A stretch of DNA of 64,000 nucleotides from Tretioscincus oriximinensis (lineage: Eukaryota; Chordata; Lepidosauria; Squamata; Gymnophthalmidae): NCBI GenBank assembly GCA_022410635.1, contig JAJVDF010000015.1, positions 3,316,936 through 3,380,935 of the forward strand. The letters are read 5' to 3'. The notes below the pieces were generated by a model, which was not told the DNA's origin, did no database searches, and was given only the letters and a program-made list of their open reading frames with translations. The translations under genes and the position numbers were made by a program. Of the stretch, positions 55,508-64,000 are shown piece after piece; the first letter of the stretch is position 1, and every line of letters begins with the position of its first letter.

Positions 55508-56628
55508 TGTCATGGTTAACACATATCCCAGATTGGCTGGGACAGCCCGCCCAAAGAAAGGGAGGGATGGGAAGGAAAGACGGGAGAGCAGGCGTAGGGG
55601 CCTATATAGCTGTGGACATAGTTTAAATGCTGTTAAAAACCTATAATCTATAAACCAATCAAGCATTTGGGTGGGTGGGGGGCATGACTGGATGTGAGGA
55701 TTGCTAGAGAAGGGTGGGCCTGTGGAAACCTTAAGTTTCCACTAAAAGCCTGACAAGATGAAATCTATTTCCCAAGGGGATGCAGACCCTTAAACTGGTC
55801 CAGAAAGGAGACCAGAAAGCTACATTCTACACAATAACCAGTTTAAGGGGAGGCTGGACTCCTGCCACTCACGCTGAATGAAGTGTAGACCAAAATGCCA
55901 ATAGGTCTAGTGATAGTTCATCAGCCCAGATAGGCATGAAGAAGGGCACATGAAGAAGAGGGACTCATTTCAATGCACACCAAAATGCACAATCAAAATT
56001 AGAACCCCTGTGGCTCTGAATGCTGGTATCAAAGTTGGCTCCAAAGATCAGTCTTCAAAGCCAGCATAGGGATTTCCCCAGAACAGTCTCCCAAGTGCAA
56101 AAATCTGGTTCTGGGACATTGGGGGCATTACTACCATTGGTTTTAAACCATTCCAGCTTGACCTGGTCCCATTTGACCAGGCCACCATGGGTACTAGTAT
56201 GGATGTCTGGATGTTGCCTCCAAGATGGAGCAAGAGGCAGTACTGCTGAAATACTATTTGCAGAGAATCACGAACAGGTGCATATTTTGCTTCCCTCTGT
56301 TCAGACTGCCCAGATGCATCTAGTGGACCTCTCTGTGAGACAAAATGCTGGACTAGATGGCCTCTGACCCGATCCAGTATGAATCTTCTTATGTTCTTAT
56401 GACAAATGCATGAACAACCATAATCCACAACTTCTGGAAAGTGTAGTGAGGTCACAGATGGAAAGATAGATAGCTAGATACCTAAACAACCATGTTCCAC
56501 AATGTTTGAAAAATGGGGTATGGTCAGATGGGAAGGACCTATGGACCAAAATTTAACTGAAAACATCAAATAAAGCTTTCCTTTGAGAACTTCTGCCAGC
56601 CCCAGTGTTTAATTAGATGTGGGGAACA
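55508..56628 (+). mobile_element. Possible LTR-type sequence (weak)
   Basis: It begins tgtcatggttaac, has a TATA-like 'ctatatag' near 55602 and an AATAAA at 56569-56574. About 55 bp later comes 'ggggaaca' followed by 'tggtgaaacc', which could be a decayed primer-binding site. Two diverged copies of 'aacaacca..ttccaca' at about 56412 and 56488 resemble promoter-region repeats. No viral coding sequence is nearby, the 5' limit is a guess, and a CR1 interrupts it. Confidence 0.3.
56180..56402 (+). mobile_element. CR1 3' end
   Basis: 'ggatgtctggatgttgcctcc', 'cagactgcccagatgcatctagtgg', 'aatgctggactagatgg..gatccagtatgaatcttcttatgttcttatg'. Very short 5'-truncated copy. Confidence 0.9.
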
Positions 56629-58197
56629 ATGGTGAAACCAAAGAGATGAGCAAGAGAATTGTTCTTTGTTACAGTCTTCATTCTGAATTTACAACAGGAA
56701 AACAGGAATGCTGTTATACACGCTTACTGTTCCACAGCAAATCATCCACATTTGGATACTTCAGTAGTGGCCTGAAGATTGTCTGATGTTTGGGGCCAGT
56801 GTCTCNGAATTCTCCAATGGTTAGGAACAATTCAGTTATGCCGTTCAGTTATGGGTGAACCATTCACCCATTTCAGTTATGCCATTCTGTGTGCTGCCAG
56901 AATGATTCCCCCTGCTAAACCAGCCCACAGAGAATAGGATGGCATGGTTGAAAATGCTAAGCTGGAATGGCAAAATAAATCTATCATGCTCTCAGACCAG
57001 ACATGAAAATGGAGTTCAAGTTCAAATTCATGGATTCCTCTATTCTGCATTACATAAAGGTTTGCATGAATATTGCTCTGCCTCTTTCTTCATATTACTA
57101 AACTGGCAAAATAAAACACATTTATTTTGCATTCACTGAACCTGGAAAGATGTTTGAAGATGTCACATAAGGACCATGTATTCCTGACACCACGTGGAGT
57201 ATAAATTAATATGGCTGCTAAATGCCAAAGGCAGCATCTTCATGTTGGTATGTTAAATATGCCACCACTTTCAATACTGATTAGAAAAATAAGAAAGGTA
57301 ACCACAATTCATCCTTCCTCCTTCCAGCCTTCCTCCCTCCCTCACATTCACAAGATTTTTACAGATCACATTATGCAATAATTATTAATTTGCTGTACAT
57401 GGCTTGCATGGCATTAAAAGTAACTGCACTCTAGTTAATATGGAGCTTGTCATTAAATGTAAGATGCAAACGTTGCCAATCTAATTTAGCAGGGTAGGCA
57501 TGAATTTAATTACATCCTGCTACGGAAAAATATGGGCTTCATAAAATTCATCCCACCATTATCCTAAGGAGTAGGAGCTGAGCTGACTGTTAACCCTATT
57601 AAGTATCATGGTCAGTATTTTTCTGATAGGACCATCAAGATCTCCATTGACGAAACTGACAGTGTTACATAAAACCATCATTCTGGAGTTTATGAGCATG
57701 AAAATACACATGGACATGAGATAAATAGCATCATTGTAATTATTTTGCCACGTGTATAGCTGACAATAATGCTATGCCAGTGCTATTTTCTTGTGGTTTT
57801 TCCTCATATCTATTTAAAAAATTCTCATAGTGCTTTTAGCTAAGTGGCACTACACTGTGTGGATTCTGGTTCAACCCAATATCCCCCTCACCTCTCATCA
57901 GCCCTGCATCTGAGGCCCTTCCCACCATCACGGCTGCATCCAATTCTCCCCCTTCCATTGCTTACAATAGTCACTCCCTTCATCACCATCTCATGTGCAC
58001 AATTCTCCCCTTTCCCCCTTAAAAAAGCATAATTGTGTGAGGACTGAGTGCAATGGAAGGTTAGGTTTTAATCTATATAGTGCTAAAAAGGGGAACAGTC
58101 TGGATATGTCCTAGGGTTTTTATTTTATTAACAATTGTTGCAATTCAAACATTAGCACCCTGTGTGTGTGTTTTATGTACACACGTGCACACAACTT
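56629..58197. other. No gene seen
   Basis: AT-rich anonymous DNA, with a CCTT-rich patch at 57310-57345. Confidence 0.55.
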
Positions 58198-58345
58198 CAG
58201 CTGCATCCAGACATCAGCTATTTATTCCACTATAGTTGGATATTACAGAATAAAGCATGGATATTCTGGAATAAAGCAAACAGTTCTTTATTCTGGAATA
58301 GCTACTTATCAAGGCGTAAGTAAGTGATGTCTGGATTCAACCCAG
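58198..58345. repeat. Inverted repeat with gcatccagacatca ends
   Basis: 'atccagacatca' at 58205-58216 is exactly inverted as 'tgatgtctggat' at 58325-58336. Inside, 'ttattccactat', 'agaataaagcatggatattctggaataaagc' and 'ttattctggaatag' pair imperfectly. Probably a small MITE. Confidence 0.55.
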
Positions 58346-59771
58346 CTATTTTCATTGCAGTTTTTGAATATACAACCATTGTCTCTGATTGGTCATCTCA
58401 ACATCTAAGGTCTCACCCCCAACCTTAACAGATTCCCATCACTCAATAGTAGAGGAAACCAGTATTTTGCATGCAAGTATCCATATGCAAAATCTATGAA
58501 GGCTGTTGCATATGCAGATAATTCCATAGTCAACAGGGATAAATGTCAGGTTGAAAGGGAAAGGTGGGATTACCAAATGAATTATTTACAAGTCTTGTCC
58601 AGAAATTTTGATATTAAAAGTTAAGCACAAACATAGTTGCAAGATTTAGCCAAGTATATTTTTGTACCAGCAAAACAGGAATATGTTTTTAGGTCTTGAC
58701 AGCCCATATTATGATTTATATCATTCAGTTTGCAAGTACTTGCCCTTTTCGCTTTTCAAAAATGAGCATAAGAGTTTGAGGCCACTTTCAAATAACCATT
58801 TTCAAGATTCTGCATATGCATATGGAATCAAACAAAATTGGTATGGAAGAGGTAAATTACAAAACAAAAACTCATTGATTTCCCTATTGCGCATTATAAT
58901 GCTATATTCTTCTCTAGCCTTAGTCACACATTTACTTTTAGGCCTTCTTCAGTTCTGAAGAATGAGTCTTGCCCACGTGTTGCATTTGAATATAGCAAAA
59001 TAAGATGGTTAGAAAGCAGCTTAAAGGAGATAAGTGCAAACACATCACAGATCAGCCTTTCCAGTCAGGAAACACTTGGCCCGTCCCCCTTTCTGTGATT
59101 CTGTCCCTTTCTCTGATGTAACCTTATACCAGATGCAACGACTGGCAAGAAATTCCTTGTGACATTTCTAAACCTAGTACTCCATACTGCATTCGGTGTT
59201 AGCACAACTAAATGCGTCTAAATCTCTGAACAGAAGAATCCCCAACACAATCAAAATTGTGGACATTATAATCTCAAAGTAACGTACTAGAACTGGCTCC
59301 AATATAACATTAAGGGTTTCTTGAGAAATGCACAGGTCAAATCTGTTGCCAGACAGATGTTATAATAAAATTATTCCTATTTTGTGAACCAGTGGAACCA
59401 AAATTCCTGTGCAAAGTCCAATTTTATGAAGTTAAATTTAGTTAAGTAATATTAGCAGGAATCCCAAGTTTCAGTTTTGCTGTTAATTTTGTTAATTTAA
59501 CACCTGTATTGGGACACTAATTGTGTGTGTTGTGTTACAAAACAACAACAATTCTCTGACATTTGTATTTCAAAGACATCAATATCAATTGTGTGGAAAC
59601 CAACAGTTGGCACCTCAAATGGTCACCATACAGATACTTTGCATAAAAATGTGAATTATTTAATGCTATGCCCTTCTTAGCTTCATTGCTAACATTTAAA
59701 GTACAAATCTTATTTTCCCATAGAATTTTAAGAGAACAACTATGGCCCTATACTGTTTAGAATGGATGGGG
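58346..59771. other. No gene seen
   Basis: About 1.4 kb AT-rich; a 98-codon plus-strand frame at 58662-58958 has no known domain. Confidence 0.5.
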
Positions 59772-60150
59772 AACATAAGAACATATGACGAATCCTGCTG
59801 AACGGGGGCAGAGCCTATTCTGCCTCACACAGAGGCCCCCCAATTGCAACTGAGCAGTCTGAACAGAAGATGGCAAAATCTTCACCTATTCTTGACTCCT
59901 TGCAAATAGTATTTCATGAGTATCCACCCTAGTAGCTATTTATGTCCTTGGTGTCCATAAACCTATCTAACCCTATCTTGAATCTATCCAGGCTGCTAGC
60001 TATCACCAGCTCTTCTGGAAGTAAATTCCACACGACGAAGATCCTCTGGGTGAAAAAATACCTTCCTTTTGTCTGTTCTCACTCTTCTGCCCATTAGTTT
60101 CAAGGAATGTCCCCTGGTCCTAGTGTTGTGTGATACAGAAAATAATCTAT
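59772..60150 (-). mobile_element. CR1 LINE 3' end
   Basis: 'gaacataagaacatatgacgaatcctgctgaac', then the usual 3' region to 'ccctggtcctagtgttgtgtg', the same site in CR1 into which the hAT element at 8252 inserted (here uninterrupted). Confidence 0.92.
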
Positions 60151-60301
60151 AGGGAAAATCCAGAACGTGAAGTCCTTTGATTGAGCCCGTTTCATTTTGT
60201 TTATTTTTATAGCACTATCAGTGTACAGAGCGCTGCCATAACCATTTAAAAAAAATTGTTATGGCATGGCTGCCATACAACTCATGGATCAGGCATGTCT
60301 T

Positions 60302-60740
60302 CCCCGCCTGCATGAGCAAAGGACTCACCACAGTGAGGCAGGGGAAAACAAGGCTGCTGGACTGGAGTGCAGGGCCAGCTTGCAGTTTACCAGACTGACC
60401 CTTCCCTGTTCTAGGCAAGCATGATGGACACAAGAAGATGCACAGTGAGGCGGAGGAGGATCAATCGCCATGCTTGCCTGCAGGCCCATATTTTGATTGC
60501 ATTTTGCCCATAGGCTGTAATTTATCTACCTGTTTACTCATCAATTTACTTTATTTATATATTTATTTTACTCCCCCTCTTTAGGTTTTAGAATAAAAGC
60601 AATTAAAAATATTGCTATATTTACCTAACTTGTCTATATCAGGAAAGGGCCGGTCTGGCAAGCTGCAGGCTGCCCCCTGAGCTCCAGCAGCCTTGTCTTC
60701 CCCCACCTCATGCTAGTGGGTGCTTCTTTGCTTGCGGGGT
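60302..60740. repeat. Imperfect inverted repeat, arms about 115 bp
   Basis: The left arm 60302-60418 ('gaggcaggggaaaacaaggctgctgg', 'gggccagcttgcagtttaccagac', 'cccttccctg') and the right arm 60633-60740 pair when one is reverse-complemented ('ggggaagacaaggctgctgg', 'ggcagcctgcagcttgccagac', 'ccctttcctg'), around a 215-bp AT-rich loop. Confidence 0.7.
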
Positions 60741-62454
60741 AGGGTAGATGTGGCAGGAGAGCATCTTCTGCATTTGGAGAACGGCCCGCTACATTGATTC
60801 GCCGCTCCTTATTTTCCCAAGTGGGCTTAGGTGAGGGAGGGGCCTGAGCAAGTAGAGAGGCCTGGAGTTGGGGAGGGTGTGTGGCCGTCTAATCATGTTA
60901 CAAATGGGCCATCCCTGATTTAGAAGAAGATCAAGACTGCATCCACACATTAGTATTCTTATGCTATCCAATCGTGATATTGAAGCTTTTTCCGCACCTA
61001 ATTGCAGGGATGCATCAGTAGCAGCGCTTTTTCATAGTAGCTCTTTTATGCAGATTCTGTAGCACGATGTGCTGTCTTCTCGTCATGATGGAATTATGTG
61101 GATACAATTGTGAGACTCTCCAAGAGCTCCAGTCCTATGCCACAATTCTTTCCAGCAAGGCAGGACACAGAAAAGCTGCTTCCCTGCTGATACAGGCTGG
61201 AAAATCCAGAACTTTTATTCAAAACTTCCTTGCAGTTTCAAACTGAGCCTTTTTTATCTCTTTTATCTCCTCAGTAACAAAGGAGGGAAGTAGCAGCCAA
61301 TGACAGAAGAGAAACAGAGCCTATTGGAATATGGAGATTAAATACATGAGGAAAAGGAGTTTTCTTGCTGCATGTGAGAAAAGGATATGTTCTTAGTAGC
61401 AAGAGTTTTAGAGATTTCGCTACAAAACACAGTAGTCTGGATATACTTCAAATGACCTTCTTGTTCAGCAACGTAGGTGGTGGTTACAAAACGGATTTTC
61501 AAATTTGCCCTTCTGATGGTCCATTACCTTCAATCAGACTTAACAAAAGAGAAAATGGCTTCATATATGGGAGTGTCCTGTCACTGTCCTCTACTTAGAG
61601 GATTAATCATATGCAAAGCAGAAAATTATTTTCCCTTTACCAAAGTATTAGGTTTACAGCATATCTTAGCCATGAAAGTCGGTAATTTTAAAAACAATTC
61701 AACAAGGTTATGTTAGTTTTAACATCTTCCCACTGAGATATTTAGGTTCAGAGCAGGCCTCTCAAAATCCAGGCGCCCTCTACACCTCTTTTCCCAGGTT
61801 ATATCCCTTTCTCAGGTTATATACCCTCTCAGGCCACACCCCAATGCTGACCACACCCGACTCAATTTTTTTAAAAAATTGGGTTGCTAACATCCCATGT
61901 TCTGCTATCTCCTGTCCCTACATCCTATTACTTTCCAGGATCTGTGCTCTGAGTTTTCCTGGCATTCCAGGAACCTTTGCTAACCGGGCCATAATGGATC
62001 CAATATCTGGGGTGTCTCAGAAAATCCAGGGCATGTGGTAGACCTCAAAATGAAGTGTGTCAAACAATTATTTCTCAGGCAAAGCTGTGGTGTGCTCTGA
62101 AAAAGAACCAAGTCTTGGAGTTTCAATTGCATTTGTTTGCCTTTACCATGCTCTCCTCCTGGCATGCTTAAGAATTATGACTGCTTTGGTTGAGGCAGAG
62201 AGAACTGCTGGTTTCAATGAATCGGTAACAAGAAAACATGCAACACCTTAGAAGTAGTATAAAATATAACAGAATAGTAACAAGAATGTAACACAAGCTT
62301 TATCAAAGTAAAAACAAAAGCAGCAGCAGCAATGAAGTGTTGGGACTTTTCCACCCCAAAACCTCATAGCAGGAGTCCAGAAATCTCACACATTTGGAGT
62401 TCTCAAGTGCAAAGCACATGTGGAATCTTTGTGATGTCACTTCCGGGGAGCAGG
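60741..62454. other. No gene recognised
   Basis: 60741-60920 is GC-rich and ends gggccatccctg, resembling a hAT-type end, but I found no matching left end. The rest is anonymous. Confidence 0.45.
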
Positions 62455-62757
62455 GGGCATTCCTTGAAACTGAATAAACAAAGGAAAATCTTTTTTCACC
62501 CAGAGGGTCATCGGCCTGTGGAATTTACTTCCAGAAGAGGTGCTGATAGCTAACAGCTTGGATAACTTCAAGACAGGGCTAGACAGGTTTATGGACATCA
62601 AAGGTATAAATGGTTACGAGGATGTATGTCTGGATGCTGCCTCCAGAATGGAGCACAGGCAGTACTTCTGAAATTTACTGTCCGGGTGCAACTGGTGGGC
62701 ATCTGTGTGAGACAGAATGCTGGACTAGGTCAATATGGCTCTTCTTACGTTCTTATC
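62455..62757 (+). mobile_element. CR1 LINE 3' end
   Basis: 'gcattccttgaaactgaataaac', 'cagagggtcatcggcctgtggaatttacttccagaagagg', then a shortened 3' region to 'gctcttcttacgttcttatc'. Confidence 0.92.
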
Positions 62758-62829
62758 ATTTGTGATTTCACTCCCACCCCCAGAGTACCCCACACATATT
62801 TCTTCATGAGGTACCAAACTTTGTACATA

Positions 62830-62958
62830 AAAAACATAAGAACATAAAAGGAGCCCTGCTGAATCACGCCACAACCCATCTAGTCTAAGATTCTTTCTCA
62901 CACAAGGGTCTACCAATTGCACCTGGGTAGTAGGAAACAGAAGAAGGCCAAATCTTAC
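62830..62958 (-). mobile_element. CR1 3' end, opposite orientation
   Basis: 'acataagaacataaaaggagccctgctgaatcac', 'ccatctagtctaagattctttctcacac', 'ccaattgcacctgggtag'. It faces the previous CR1, 3' end to 3' end, across about 75 bp. Confidence 0.88.
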
Positions 62959-64000
62959 AAAATGTACAAGATTGCAATTCCCAGCATTGTATGGTCTTTG
63001 CTTATACCTGCCTGGGGGCAGCTGTGGTAGAGGGACTTTAGCATTCAACAAAGATGGTCAGTCCAGTCATAGTTCTTATACTTATCTGGAGAAAGGTATG
63101 GCAAAATAAAATAGGCTCAGCTAAAGCTTCAAGACATGGTTTTCAGCCTAGCCACTAACAAAACATTCCCACCGCCAGCTATTAAAGTTTTCTCTGACAG
63201 TAACGATTTGGTCTGGGATTTGGACTGCAAAGCTAGTTGACATTTCTTGTAACATATTTGCAACAGATTATCTGCCTCATCATTATAGAGCAGCTGGGAT
63301 GTGGGCCTGCTTTCCCCAACTTCCTGTCTTATCTTGATTCCCTCCTACATCCAAGGCTTTCTTGCTTTTGTAGGCATCAGCAACACTTTCTCTTATCCCC
63401 TTCACAGGTTATCACCATAGACACAACTAAAAAAGTAAGCAAGGCACAAGTGACAGCTTCCTGTGGATTGGGCCCACAGGACATGGAGATGGAATCTTCA
63501 TTTTGAGATCTCCTCAAATTGTGATTCAATACACAACCAAGTAGGCTCTCTCCTGTACATTCTACCCATCTTTCCAAGAGCTGTCACTTGCCAAAGTTTG
63601 TTCAAAGTTGAGCTATAAACCATTAGCAGCAAACAGTGAAATGGGATCAGTGGAGAAATGGGGTAAAGTACATTATTCCAATGGCCCCAATCTAATTATG
63701 GCAACCATTTGCATAGGAAAGTTCACAAGCATAAGCCTGCTCATGAAGGCCATGAAGGACTGAGCAGGACCAGTGAAGATAGCCCCTGCATGGATGCTGA
63801 AGTCCCCCAACACCACAGTGTTGGTGCTTCCAACACCACACCACAGACAACCTCAGCCAACTCAGAAAGTGATGTTGCTGGGCAGTGAGGTGACTGGTAC
63901 ACTAGCAACATTCCTATTTTATCTCTTTTGCCCAACAATCCAGAAGCAGAGCAAATCGGCCACTTGAAAGAATCCTTCTGTACCATAGTAACAACCTCTT
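62959..64000. other. No gene seen
   Basis: Anonymous to the end of the window. 63741-63986 is open on the minus strand and partly on the plus, with no recognisable domain. Confidence 0.5.

Noticed and set aside
60907..60918. gggccatccctg as the right end of another hAT element
   Set aside because: No matching left terminus or 8-bp duplication could be found upstream.

Overview
The window looks like intergenic or intronic DNA from a vertebrate draft assembly (scattered single N positions), most likely a squamate reptile, perhaps a gecko or other lizard. The reasons are the mix of many 5'-truncated CR1 LINEs, L2-like LINE 3' ends with (ATTT)n tails, BovB/Sauria-type sequence, tRNA-headed SINEs ending in (TTC)n, an L1-clade LINE and several small hAT-type or foldback DNA elements. 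The species cannot be fixed from the sequence alone. I found no convincing host protein-coding gene, rRNA, tRNA gene, CRISPR array or operon.

Layout: 1-650 is a CR1 with an internal deletion. 3224-3910 is an LTR. 4032-4365 is the first copy of a DNA element whose ends read taggctgaccaga. 6109-6490 and 9416-10547 hold SINEs, one carrying a roughly 290-bp GAA/GAGGAA tract. 7867-9178 is a CR1 split by a 484-bp hAT-type element with a perfect 8-bp target duplication and a 71-bp internal stem. 11390-14995 contains CR1 pieces, a SINE, a possible minus-strand exon, a hAT element and a GC-rich palindrome. 17500-21800 has CR1, Sauria/BovB, a SINE, a tandem pair of foldback elements and one copy of an unnamed repeat. 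23950-28060 contains a SINE inside a palindromic element, a hAT element hosting a CR1 insertion, two SINEs, a decayed minisatellite and long microsatellites. 28695-32775 has another foldback, two CR1 3' ends and the second copy of the unnamed repeat. 34250-39355 is dominated by simple and purine-rich repeats. 41240-46255 is the largest block: a minus-strand CR1 with most of its reverse transcriptase, then a plus-strand L1-clade element, then a second CR1 3' end. 47640-64000 alternates plain AT-rich DNA with L2-like, SINE, BovB, CR1 and inverted-repeat elements and a weak LTR candidate.

Nothing here works as a pathway. The relationships are those of mobile elements: autonomous LINEs (CR1, L2-like, BovB, L1) beside non-autonomous SINEs, and non-autonomous hAT-type elements whose transposase source is not in the window. 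The observations most worth following are the hairpin-rich hAT element at 8252-8735, the taggctgaccaga family (one copy with a perfect 8-bp target duplication), several unnamed foldback repeats, a recurring repeat at 21275 and 31300, and SINEs that seem to swap heads and tails.
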